64,000 nucleotides of DNA from Prevotella sp902465605 (GTDB taxonomy: Bacteria; Bacteroidota; Bacteroidia; Bacteroidales; Bacteroidaceae), in contig CABQNT010000004.1 in the NCBI GenBank assembly GCA_902465605.1, positions 1 to 64,000 on the forward strand. Reading direction: 5' to 3'. The notes below the pieces were generated by a model that was given only the letters and a program-made list of their open reading frames with translations, was not told the origin of the DNA and searched no databases. Position 1 is the stretch's first letter; each line of letters opens with the position of its first letter. Of the stretch, positions 54,301 through 62,034 are shown piece after piece. Position numbers and translations under genes: made by a program.

Positions 54301-54500
54301 TGCGGGATGGCAGCTACCTGCGACTCAAAACGATGGAAGTGGGATTCACGCCTACTAAGTGGATGCGAGTTTATGTAGCCGGAACCAACCTTCTCACCTT
54401 CTCACCGTTCAAGACGTGGGATCCGGAAATGGGAAGTGGCAGCGGTTTGAGCTACCCATTGCAGCGAACATTCAAGATTGGCGTACAATTTCATTATTAA
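51327..54500 (+). CDS. SusC-family TonB-dependent glycan transporter
   Basis: This 1057-residue outer-membrane protein has a signal peptide (about 1-31) and a carboxypeptidase-like domain (about 54-140, VKGFIGDENGEPIIGATVRVRGT). The TonB-box-like IDEVVVVGFGKQKKESLVGAV and the plug (IPGIIARQQSGEPGYDNAEFYIRG, LKDATATSLYGSRGANGVIIV) follow, then a C-terminal beta-barrel ending in FKIGVQFHY. It pairs with SusD, 18 bp downstream, to import an oligosaccharide. The 208 bp before it hold no other gene and may carry the site bound by the HTCS. Confidence 0.95.
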   Translation: MKRNQGLKPRLLLASLFLLGTNLMSLSALASNGALPRTAHAHNASSLGQNDKREVKGFIGDENGEPIIGATVRVRGTSDAAITNSDGTFIIHAVPNAILDIAYIGYQEKEISLKNRTFIAISLYPAHNEIDEVVVVGFGKQKKESLVGAVQAVKPEDLKMTSSSLTTSFAGNIPGIIARQQSGEPGYDNAEFYIRGISTFGANKSPLVILDGVEINTTMLNNIPPESIESFSVLKDATATSLYGSRGANGVIIVNTKQGELSEKMQVKVRLDNTFSSPTMVQPMADGPTYMQMFNEAAYNEAKAVANAYTPYYSEDRIAKTREGANPYLFPNNDWHDLLFKKMTMNQNLNLNVRGGSKILTYFLNAGIFYENGIIRQPKEAQALDVGMRSRKYLFQSNVTARLTRTTKIGLNMNTQLFYYHAPKEPVNNLFYYTMRVSPVSFPPVIPAQEGDTFVRYGMNARQGVGGLQINPYARLSSGYTDRNYVYSTTAFNIDQDLDFVTPGLKASGLASFYNYSFNWLDHWTVPFYYKVSDGYTVDENGQYIFDSTTIGDPGQPYLQSTSGRDPTTTVWSLQGKVDYQRLFGKHDVNATLVYHMKETKKVKNGGGEYDLLPYREQGLAGRFAYNYDHRYLLEATFGYNGSENFMSGKRFGFFPAVAAGWTISNEAFFKPAKAYIHNLKLRGSYGLVGNDALQNRFPYITTVNMFSRGGWWIGNNYENISVPNITTYGNPLATWEKSKKLNVGVDMNLMGCLDISFDYFNESRTGIFMQRNSVISMSGFGRNKPWANIGAVKNKGFDMSLAYTKVFNRDFTVKANGSLTYAHNEMTDVDEPQNVPAYYSRLGHPINSIRGFVAEGLFTSQEEIDNSPKQELSAYTVGDIKYKDLNGDNKIDQNDVTTIGNPELPEIIYGFGTTITYKKWDMSMMFQGAGRVSLMMRNIHPFVDKDGDGLGIAQYIVDNHWSEANNNANAAYPRLTQSFVNNNVEPSTFYLRDGSYLRLKTMEVGFTPTKWMRVYVAGTNLLTFSPFKTWDPEMGSGSGLSYPLQRTFKIGVQFHY

Positions 54501-54518
54501 TTGAAAAAATACAGAACG

Positions 54519-56432
54519 ATGAAAACTAAATCATATATTAAAATAATGCTCGCCACCATTCTGGCGGGAACGCTGTCGGCATGCGATTTCCTTGACGTGG
54601 TGCCTACAGGCAACGCCACCGAAGCCGATATTTACAAGACACAAACCCAAGCAGAGCGCATGGTGGTGGGCTGTTATAGCGAGATACCTGATTTCATGCA
54701 ACCGCAAAAGGGGTTTCCCGGCTTGATGGGGTCGGACGAAATGGTAGTGGGACACCGCGGAACGACACGCTGGTTCCACTATAAGAGTTTGATGAACGGC
54801 GATGAATCGTCGTCCAGCACCTACTTTGCGCTGTGGAGCAATACAGCGAACAGCTATCCGGTAGACGCACAGAAGAAAGATATTTGGGGTGCCATTCGCA
54901 AGTGCTACAACGTGTTGAACAACCTTGACAAGGTGCCAGACATCACCAAAGAGAACATAAATCTATGGAAAGGTGAGGCGCTCTTCCTCATAGGCTATTA
55001 CCATCAGATTTTGTTGGAGTTTTATGGCCCAATATTCTTGGCCAAAGAGGAGTACTCGCAGAATGTTGAAAACAATCAGATGCGCGTACCATACGATGAG
55101 TGCGTGGAATTTATTGCAAAGAAATACGATGAGGCTGCCAAGCTGCTTCCTGCCATTCGAACCAATGGTGAGAAAAACAGAGCAACCTCAGCCACCGCAC
55201 TTGGTTTCAAAGCACGCTTGCTTTTATATGCTGCATCACCATTGGTCAATGGCAACACAGAGTTTTATGCCAATTTCAAAAATCCAGACGGTAAGCCATT
55301 AATGAATTTGACATACGACCGAGAGAAGTGGAAGAAAGCCATGGATGCAGCTGAGGATGCTATCAAACTATGCGAGGCTAATGGTTACAAGTTGTATGGC
55401 GGTAGCACAACCGACTGGTTTAAGGGCGGCACAAACTATCACGAGGCCTTTGTTGGTCCAAAGACGGGCAGCTTTAACAACTGGGACGAGATACTCTTCG
55501 GCATAGCCAATCAAGGAGAGATTAGCTATTGCATCAAGAATTTCGCACCGCGTGTAGGCTTTGACAAATACAACCGCAATGGTTTTAGAGGATATGTATT
55601 CCCTACATGGAGTTGCGTAACCCGATACTTTACATTGAAAGGTTTGCCCTGGGAAGACGACCCAGACACAAAAAACCTTAAGCCCACTGACATTGTGCAG
55701 TCTCCTTTCTTTCCCAAAGAGCAGACCTCTGCCTACCATGCGTTTAGAGAGCCGAGATTCTATGCTTCTATCGGATTCGACCGTGGACCGTTTGAAGTCA
55801 ACAATGGCACGATTATGCTGAAGTGTCGCAGGGGTGAACCTCAACAGGAAGATGGCATAAGGGGCAACGAGTATCAAAGCGACAACGGCTATTTTTGCCA
55901 AAAATGGGTGTCCACCAAAGATACTTACAATCCCAGAACTAATAAATTCACGTTTAATAATTGGGTCTTCCCTTACCTGCGCTTGGCCGAGTTGTACCTG
56001 AGCTACGTGGAAGCAGATATGGAATATAATCACAAGTTGAGTGCCAAGAGTTTGGAATACCTCAACAAGGTGCGCACGCGTAGCGGACTTCCCACATTCC
56101 AGGAGTCGTGGAGCTACGCTGGAGGCATACCGACAGACATAGCCAAGCTGAGACAAGTGATTCGAGACGAACGCTCTAACGAATTGGCCATGGAGGGTAG
56201 AAGATTTCACGACATTCGCCGTTGGAAGATTCTCGAGAAGGTGTTGAGACCTAAGGAAAAATCTTGGAATACTGCCGGAAGGACAGCAAAAGAATATTAC
56301 CGTCTCACCGAGATGAATGATGGTGATTACGTTGATCGCTCCACCATCGAAGCACCCAAGTGCTACTGGCTTGCTATTCCGATTGACCAGATTCAGATAG
56401 ACCCCAACCTGGTACAAAATCCAGGGTATTAA
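54519..56432 (+). CDS. SusD-family surface glycan-binding lipoprotein
   Basis: This 637-residue protein starts MKTKSYIKIMLATILAGTLSAC with lipobox LSAC. The SusD-like N-terminal (FLDVVPTGNATEADIYKTQTQAERMVVGCYSEI) and RagB/SusD C-terminal regions (LAELYLSYVEADMEYN..., LNKVRTRSGLPTF, IRDERSNELAMEGRRFHDIRRWKI) are plain. The ATG at 54519 gives a proper signal peptide; a TTG at 54501 is less likely. It caps the SusC barrel. Confidence 0.95.
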   Translation: MKTKSYIKIMLATILAGTLSACDFLDVVPTGNATEADIYKTQTQAERMVVGCYSEIPDFMQPQKGFPGLMGSDEMVVGHRGTTRWFHYKSLMNGDESSSSTYFALWSNTANSYPVDAQKKDIWGAIRKCYNVLNNLDKVPDITKENINLWKGEALFLIGYYHQILLEFYGPIFLAKEEYSQNVENNQMRVPYDECVEFIAKKYDEAAKLLPAIRTNGEKNRATSATALGFKARLLLYAASPLVNGNTEFYANFKNPDGKPLMNLTYDREKWKKAMDAAEDAIKLCEANGYKLYGGSTTDWFKGGTNYHEAFVGPKTGSFNNWDEILFGIANQGEISYCIKNFAPRVGFDKYNRNGFRGYVFPTWSCVTRYFTLKGLPWEDDPDTKNLKPTDIVQSPFFPKEQTSAYHAFREPRFYASIGFDRGPFEVNNGTIMLKCRRGEPQQEDGIRGNEYQSDNGYFCQKWVSTKDTYNPRTNKFTFNNWVFPYLRLAELYLSYVEADMEYNHKLSAKSLEYLNKVRTRSGLPTFQESWSYAGGIPTDIAKLRQVIRDERSNELAMEGRRFHDIRRWKILEKVLRPKEKSWNTAGRTAKEYYRLTEMNDGDYVDRSTIEAPKCYWLAIPIDQIQIDPNLVQNPGY

Positions 56433-56462
56433 TATCTATAGAGTTAATATATATTTACAGTT

Positions 56463-56510
56463 ATCTCCCCACTCCCTTTGTTTAAACAGAGGTGTGGGGA
56501 GATATTGTTT
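56463..56510 (+). terminator. Terminator of the GH2-susC-susD operon
   Basis: ATCTCCCCAC pairs with GTGGGGAGAT around a 21-nt loop, followed by ATTGTTTTT on the plus strand. Confidence 0.75.
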
Positions 56511-56581
56511 TTACTAAACATTTGGAGGCTGAATAGTTGTATTCTACAAATATTGCTTTGGGCAGCCCTCATAATAATGGA

Positions 56582-56745
56582 AACTGACAATATGGATACG
56601 TTTTACTTTGCCCATATATACCATTCGTGGAAAAGGGAACTATAGAAAATATGAATAGAGTCATCAGGTAATATATAGCCCAAGGTCTATACAACGGGAA
56701 TGTCAAGAGCGTGCATCAAGAGCATTATCCAGAAATAGAATAACT
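56582..56745 (+). pseudogene. Decayed IS30-family transposase C-terminus
   Basis: Translation in two frames rebuilds FYFAHIYHSWKR, then after a frameshift GTIENMNRVIR, stop, YIAQG, which is the IS30 DDE signature around the catalytic Glu (compare AIENTNKLIRQYIPK in the intact element at 2000-2941). Nothing else of the gene is left. It lies in the region between susD and the HTCS gene. Confidence 0.7.
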
Positions 56746-56804
56746 CACCATGAGAGGAAACAGCATTTATAAAGCCAAGAGACACGATTAAGGCAAAAAT
56801 AGTA

Positions 56805-56812
56805 TAACTTTG
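56805..56812 (+). promoter_or_regulatory. Promoter -7 element of the HTCS gene
   Basis: TAACTTTG, 83 bp before the HTCS ATG, with no other gene in between. The regulator therefore has its own transcript. Confidence 0.55.
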
Positions 56813-56895
56813 CACTTACATATCAAATCCGTCCATAGTGTTGCCATGCGGAAACGCATACTTCATTATGGCCCTACAACATCAGCAACATCATT

Positions 56896-59800
56896 ATGGC
56901 AAGAATAATCCACTGTTTCATTTTATCGTTTCTATTTCTATGTACAGGAATGGCGAACAATTACAAGTTTTTCAACATTTCCAGTCAGCAGGGACTGCCA
57001 CATCAGCAGGTACAAGCATTGGTACAGGACTACCATGGAAACATCTGGATGGGAACACGCAACGGACTTGCCCGCTACGACGGCTATTCCATTAAAAACT
57101 ATTTCAACGAACCCTACAAACCCTCCTCGCTGAGCCACAATTTTGTGAAATCGCTTTTTCTCGACCGAAAACACAGAGTCTGGGTGGCCCATTCGAAGGG
57201 CGTCAGCTTGTACAGACCGGCTACAGACGACTTTGAAAACTTCATTCTGCCGGGATATTATATAGAATCAATTGTCGAAACATCCGATGGAAAAATTATC
57301 TGTGGTGGCATGAAATTGTGTGTCTTTGATGAGAAAGCCAGGAAGTTCACGCCTCTCCCTTCGTTAGGCGGAGGCTCCATTCTTTCACTCGCCATAGACC
57401 AGGATGACCAACTCTACGTCGCTACCAATTCCTGCATCTATGCCTACAACACCAAGCTCAACCAAATCTCCAAGTTAGACTCCAGTATCTACAAGGACTT
57501 CATCACCAGTTCCGACGGCATCATGCCCATGACTTTCGACCATGCCGGCAGGCTATGGATAGGACGGAACGGGAAGGGAGTTATGGCGTTGGACGTGAAA
57601 ACAGGCAATACGCGCGTGTATGAGGCCAATCAGCTTTCTGACGGAACGGTGAGAGTGATCACCGAAGACCACAAACAAAATATATGGTTGGGCACCGAAC
57701 AAGGCGTAACGATTATTGGGCAAGACGGGAGTATCAAAACGCTGAAACAACAATTTGGCAATATCAATCAGTTGTCCGACAATGCTATTTATTCTATCCT
57801 GTCAGACTCCAACCATAACATTTGGATTGGATCCTATTTTGGAGGCGTAGATATGATAAAGAATAGCAGCCCCTTTTCATGGGAAGGACCGAGTTACAGC
57901 CCCAACAAACTACAGGGAAAGGTTGTGCGGCAAATCATTGAAAGAAATCCTAATGAACTCTGGATAGCAACCGAAGATGGCGGACTGAATATCTATAATC
58001 CCATGCGGGGAACATTCTCTCCTTTCAATTCCATTCCCCAACTCGGCTCCAACGTGCATTGTCTGTTACATGACAAGTCCGCCGACATTATCTGGATTGG
58101 GACCTTTAGAAACGGGTTGTTCCGATATAATCTGAATTCCGGAAGTGTCAAACGGTTTGAACTATCAATGAATCTGTCTGCCGTGTCCATCTTTGACTTT
58201 GCCCGGCAAAGCTCCGGAAAACTTTGGGTGGGGACCACACAAGGCCTCCATTGGTATGATCCGCAAGCCCAAAAATTCAGGAGGATAAACCACTCCTCGC
58301 TCAATCATGCCTTCATCTATGCGCTCGCCGTCGATCAGGAAGACAATCTGTGGATTGGTACTGTAGCCTACGGAATTTATAAGCTCAACACCAAAACAAA
58401 TCAACTCATTCATTGGAAAGCCACCCAACAGGCACGAGGGCTGAAAGACAACAACATCACATACATTTATCCTGCCCAGGATGGTACGGTATGGGTGGGG
58501 ACCAACAACAACGGATTGCAGGTGCTCAATCCCAAAACTGGAAAGTTTTCTGAGATTCAGAACGGCATAACCTTATCCAGAAGCACGATATGCGGCATCA
58601 ATGCCGATACACAAGGCCATGTCTGGATAAGCACAAGTCAAGGGTTATTCCAATATATTCCCAAGACCCGAACCATTAACCGATACACCACCGACGACGG
58701 CTTGCCCACCAACCAGTTTAACTTCTCTTCAACGCTGCTGACACAAGATGGCAGAATGTATTTTGGAACAGTGAACGGACTAATTATGTTTCGTTCAGAA
58801 GACATGGTTTGCAAAAGCACCAATCTAAACGTTCATCTCAAATCCTTGAGGATCAACGGCGAGGAAATCAACGCTGCATCAGAAAACTCGCCACTTACAA
58901 AAGAGCTGGATGCCACACATGAAATCAGGCTCTCCTATCGTCAGGGACATTCCATCATGATTGATTATGGTGTTATTTCTCCCGGACAAACAGAGTCTAT
59001 CATTTACAAAACCAAAGTAGACGGTATAGACAATCAATGGCGAGAGATGGGCAACGGCCATACCTTTGTGAGCTACAACATGGAACCCGGCACCTACATA
59101 CTGCGAATACGAGCCAATAATTCAAATACCGGTTGGGAAAACCGACCTGAAAAAGCAATTAAAATTATCGTTGCACCACCTTTCTATCGTTCTACTTGGG
59201 CTTATCTGTTCTACCTCTTGCTCGTCGCTATCATCGTTTACTACATTCAGCATTACTATAAAATAAGACTGAACGAAAAGAACAAAGTCAAGATGGCCAT
59301 GATGGAGAAGAACAAGATAGAAGAGGTAAACCGTGCCAAATTCGACTTCTTTACCACCGTGTCCCATGAACTGAAAACACCACTTTCTCTAATCATTGCA
59401 CCGCTTAAAAGTATCCATAAAGATAAATTGAACAAAACGGAGCAACGTCATCTGGAAACAGCTCTCAAGAATACCAACAAGATGGAGGAACTTATCAACG
59501 AACTGGTAACGTTCAACAAGGTCGAGTCGGATAATTTCCCGTTCTACATTCAGCAAGGCAACCCCTTGGAGTTCATCAAAATTCTCACAAACCTGTTCCG
59601 CAGAAGTGCTGCTGAAAAACATTTAAACTTGAGCGTTGATTGTGAAAACAACGATGAAATCGTATGGTTTTCACCTTCCTACCTTGAACGCATCATGAAC
59701 AATCTGTTGTCCAATGCCATCAAGTTCACTCCTGAAAATGGAGAGGTGAAGGTCAAGGCCTCTATCACCACAGGACAAGAAGACAACTACACCTATCTCG

Positions 59801-60903
59801 ATGTGAGAGTGGCCGACACGGGCATAGGCATTGCTCAGGAAGAACAGAAAAAAATCTTTCAGAAGTTCTATCAAACCAAACAAGGATACAATACCAACAA
59901 CAAGGGATGGGGCATCGGACTTTCTCTCGTCCAACGACTGGTAACCATACACAAGGGAACCATAGAGTTGAAGAGCGAGCTGCAGCACGGATCCACCTTC
60001 CGGATATTGCTGAATGTAGACGCTAAGGCTTTCGACCGGCAATCTCTCATCACCGATGACAAAGTCATTGTTCCGCTGACCGACTATCATTTCTCACCTT
60101 CGATGACAGACATCAACAATGCCTCAAAAGATATTGTGATGGAAGAAGACAGCAAAATGTCTATCTTAATCGTCGAAGACAATGCCGATATGCTTACTTT
60201 CCTTACCAATTACTTTTCTCCCAAATACAACGTTTACACTGCTACCAACGGAAAAGAAGGAATTGAAGTTGCTCAAAACGAATCTATCCAACTCGTCATC
60301 AGCGATGTGATGATGCCCATCATGGACGGAGTCACTTTCTGCTCCAAGCTCAAATCGGACGTCACCACATCTCACATTCCCGTTATTCTCCTGACGGCCA
60401 AAAACGAGCAGGAAGATGTGGTGGCGGGCTACAAGAGCGGAGCTGAAGCCTATGTGTCCAAACCCTTCGACCCACAGGTGCTCGATCTTCAAGTTAAGAA
60501 CATCATCCAACTGGTCAAGACACGGCAGACCGAGATTCAAAATACCAAGACCGAAGACATTGAAGCCAGCTCACTCAATGACATCGACAAAAAGTTTATC
60601 TTGCAAATCAACCAACTGATTGACAAGAATATCGGCAACAACGAGTTCGCTGTGACCGACATCACGCAAGCAATGGCTATCAGTCGAAGTCTGCTGCACA
60701 CCAAGATGAAAAACCTTCTGAACATGTCTATCGGTGAATACATCCGTCACAAAAGACTTGCGCTGGCCTCCGAATTGCTCATAAAAGGATTTTCTGTGTC
60801 CGAGACTGCTTACCGTTCTGGATTTTCAGACCCCAACTATTTCTCCAAAGTCTTTAAAAAGTTTTATGGAAAAAGCCCCACTGAATTCATAGTCGCACTT
60901 TAA
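56896..60903 (+). CDS. Hybrid two-component system regulator of the PUL (HTCS)
   Basis: This 1335-residue single-protein sensor-regulator has a signal peptide (1-20) and a periplasmic two-bladed propeller set with many YDGYSI, NIWMGTRNG and LWIGTVAYG repeats (about 22-650). A Y_Y_Y domain (about 690-760) and a membrane helix (about 765-787) follow. The histidine kinase has phospho-accepting His 824 in FTTVSHELKTPLSLI and the ATPase segments NLLSNAIKFTPE, DTGIGIA and GWGIGLSLVQRL. The receiver has Asp 1137 in VISDVMMPIMDG and a C-terminal AraC helix-turn-helix pair (about 1235-1335). It senses an oligosaccharide in the periplasm and activates the GH2-susCD operon upstream, as known for the family. 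Confidence 0.96.
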   Translation: MARIIHCFILSFLFLCTGMANNYKFFNISSQQGLPHQQVQALVQDYHGNIWMGTRNGLARYDGYSIKNYFNEPYKPSSLSHNFVKSLFLDRKHRVWVAHSKGVSLYRPATDDFENFILPGYYIESIVETSDGKIICGGMKLCVFDEKARKFTPLPSLGGGSILSLAIDQDDQLYVATNSCIYAYNTKLNQISKLDSSIYKDFITSSDGIMPMTFDHAGRLWIGRNGKGVMALDVKTGNTRVYEANQLSDGTVRVITEDHKQNIWLGTEQGVTIIGQDGSIKTLKQQFGNINQLSDNAIYSILSDSNHNIWIGSYFGGVDMIKNSSPFSWEGPSYSPNKLQGKVVRQIIERNPNELWIATEDGGLNIYNPMRGTFSPFNSIPQLGSNVHCLLHDKSADIIWIGTFRNGLFRYNLNSGSVKRFELSMNLSAVSIFDFARQSSGKLWVGTTQGLHWYDPQAQKFRRINHSSLNHAFIYALAVDQEDNLWIGTVAYGIYKLNTKTNQLIHWKATQQARGLKDNNITYIYPAQDGTVWVGTNNNGLQVLNPKTGKFSEIQNGITLSRSTICGINADTQGHVWISTSQGLFQYIPKTRTINRYTTDDGLPTNQFNFSSTLLTQDGRMYFGTVNGLIMFRSEDMVCKSTNLNVHLKSLRINGEEINAASENSPLTKELDATHEIRLSYRQGHSIMIDYGVISPGQTESIIYKTKVDGIDNQWREMGNGHTFVSYNMEPGTYILRIRANNSNTGWENRPEKAIKIIVAPPFYRSTWAYLFYLLLVAIIVYYIQHYYKIRLNEKNKVKMAMMEKNKIEEVNRAKFDFFTTVSHELKTPLSLIIAPLKSIHKDKLNKTEQRHLETALKNTNKMEELINELVTFNKVESDNFPFYIQQGNPLEFIKILTNLFRRSAAEKHLNLSVDCENNDEIVWFSPSYLERIMNNLLSNAIKFTPENGEVKVKASITTGQEDNYTYLDVRVADTGIGIAQEEQKKIFQKFYQTKQGYNTNNKGWGIGLSLVQRLVTIHKGTIELKSELQHGSTFRILLNVDAKAFDRQSLITDDKVIVPLTDYHFSPSMTDINNASKDIVMEEDSKMSILIVEDNADMLTFLTNYFSPKYNVYTATNGKEGIEVAQNESIQLVISDVMMPIMDGVTFCSKLKSDVTTSHIPVILLTAKNEQEDVVAGYKSGAEAYVSKPFDPQVLDLQVKNIIQLVKTRQTEIQNTKTEDIEASSLNDIDKKFILQINQLIDKNIGNNEFAVTDITQAMAISRSLLHTKMKNLLNMSIGEYIRHKRLALASELLIKGFSVSETAYRSGFSDPNYFSKVFKKFYGKSPTEFIVAL

Positions 60904-60908
60904 AAAAT

Positions 60909-60945
60909 GGTTCATCCGACTAGTCGGATGAACCAAAATTCTTTT
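60909..60945 (+). terminator. Terminator of the HTCS gene (26-bp perfect palindrome)
   Basis: A 26-bp perfect palindrome centred at 60921/60922 (half-site GGTTCATCCGACT) starts 5 bp after the HTCS stop and is followed by AAAATTCTTTTATCTT. It joins directly to integrase sequence, marking the right edge of the PUL. Confidence 0.75.
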
Positions 60946-61203
60946 ATCTTCAACCTACCTTCATATGAGAGTTGCAGCAAATCTGTTAAACGATGGGTAA
61001 AACGTGCAGGTATCAATAAACACATTAGTTGGCATTGTGCTCGCCATAGCTTTGCCGTGAACATCCTCAATAATGGGGCTAACATTAAAACCGTCGCTAG
61101 CCTATTGGGGCATAGCGGATTGAAGCACACAGAGAAATACACCCGTGCTGTGGATAAGTTGAAGTCTGTAGCAATAAATACTTTTCCAAAATTGAAACTT
61201 TAA
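60938..61203 (+). pseudogene. Tyrosine-integrase C-terminal fragment, right PUL flank
   Basis: About 88 residues of integrase catalytic domain remain: FIFNLPSYESCSKSVKRWVKRAGI, the HCARHSF box (HxxR), NILNNGANIKTVASLLGHSGL and the HTEKYTRAVD motif with the nucleophile Tyr. The first conserved Arg and the N-terminal domains are missing. The preceding ATG lies in the HTCS terminator, so the fragment is not a gene of its own. It is far less decayed than the left copy. Confidence 0.85.
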
Positions 61204-61319
61204 GATGAAAATTGAATTAAAAAACATTTTTTTGACTCAACAGGATAGTATTTATGCTTGGAGAACATGTGCTTTAAGAAATAATGAGTAATTTTATAGC
61301 GTAATCAAGTTACATAAGC

Positions 61320-61529
61320 ATGGGACGTAAGAAAATCAATTGCCTGAAAGTGGTTCTCGCCGAGAAAGGAATGACAAATAAACAATTGGCAGAAATCCTT
61401 GATAAAGACCCTGCCGTTATATCAAAGTGTGTAACGAATGTTGCCCTGCCCAATGTTGAAATGTTCATTTAGTTGGCAAAAATTTTGGGAGTGAGAGTAG
61501 ATGATTTATTATGGACAGACGAATTGTAA
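61320..61529 (+). pseudogene. Cro/CI-type HTH regulator gene with internal amber stop
   Basis: The frame MGRKKINCLKVVLAEKGM...TNKQLAEILDKDPAVISKCV is an XRE helix-turn-helix. A TAG at codon 51 interrupts it (VEMFI, stop, LAKILGVRVDDLLWTDEL), after which the frame continues 18 more codons to TAA at 61527. The C-terminal part is family-like, so the stop is a recent mutation, a sequencing error or a read-through site. Confidence 0.7.
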
Positions 61530-61552
61530 TTTTCTATTGAAAGAATGATATT

Positions 61553-61924
61553 ATGGCAAAAATTTATGATAGTATAGAAAGCTCTAACCTATTTTGGTGG
61601 TATTATTCTCTGAATTTTAATATGTTTAATTTAAAAGAATATATGATATTCTCTTTTAGATTGACATATGATATTAACAAGTCATTAATAGAATTGTCAT
61701 TATCCCTCGAGGAGGATATGAATAAAAAGAAGAACATATTAGTTGTCAATAACAAAACAAGAGGAATTGTTGAATCGTATGTTTACAAGAAGAAACTTTC
61801 TAAACCCATCATTGACGAGATAGACAAAGTCCTTGCCCGTCATTACGGCTTCACCGAAGAAGAGTTGGATTTTATCATCAACTACGACATCAAATATCGC
61901 ATGGGGGATGAATTAAATGAATGA
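61553..61924 (+). CDS. Fragment with an Eco57I-type methylase-like C-terminal tail
   Basis: This 123-residue frame ends SYVYKKKLSKPIIDEIDKVL then ARHYGFTEEELDFIINYDIKY. That ending is, from memory, characteristic of the C-terminus of large Eco57I-type restriction-methylase proteins in Bacteroidales. The N-terminal 70 residues are AT-rich and not recognised (FWWYYSLNFNMFNLKEYMIF). It may be a stray tail left after deletion of a larger gene, or a short real protein. No promoter was recognised. Confidence 0.4.
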   Translation: MAKIYDSIESSNLFWWYYSLNFNMFNLKEYMIFSFRLTYDINKSLIELSLSLEEDMNKKKNILVVNNKTRGIVESYVYKKKLSKPIIDEIDKVLARHYGFTEEELDFIINYDIKYRMGDELNE

Positions 61925-62034
61925 GCAAGAGAAAATGACCATCTTTGCCAGACCATGAAGAAAGACAAAGGAGGTAGAAATACCGCATGGCTGAAAATTT
62001 CTGGTTATAATAAGTACGCTATAAATATATTGAT

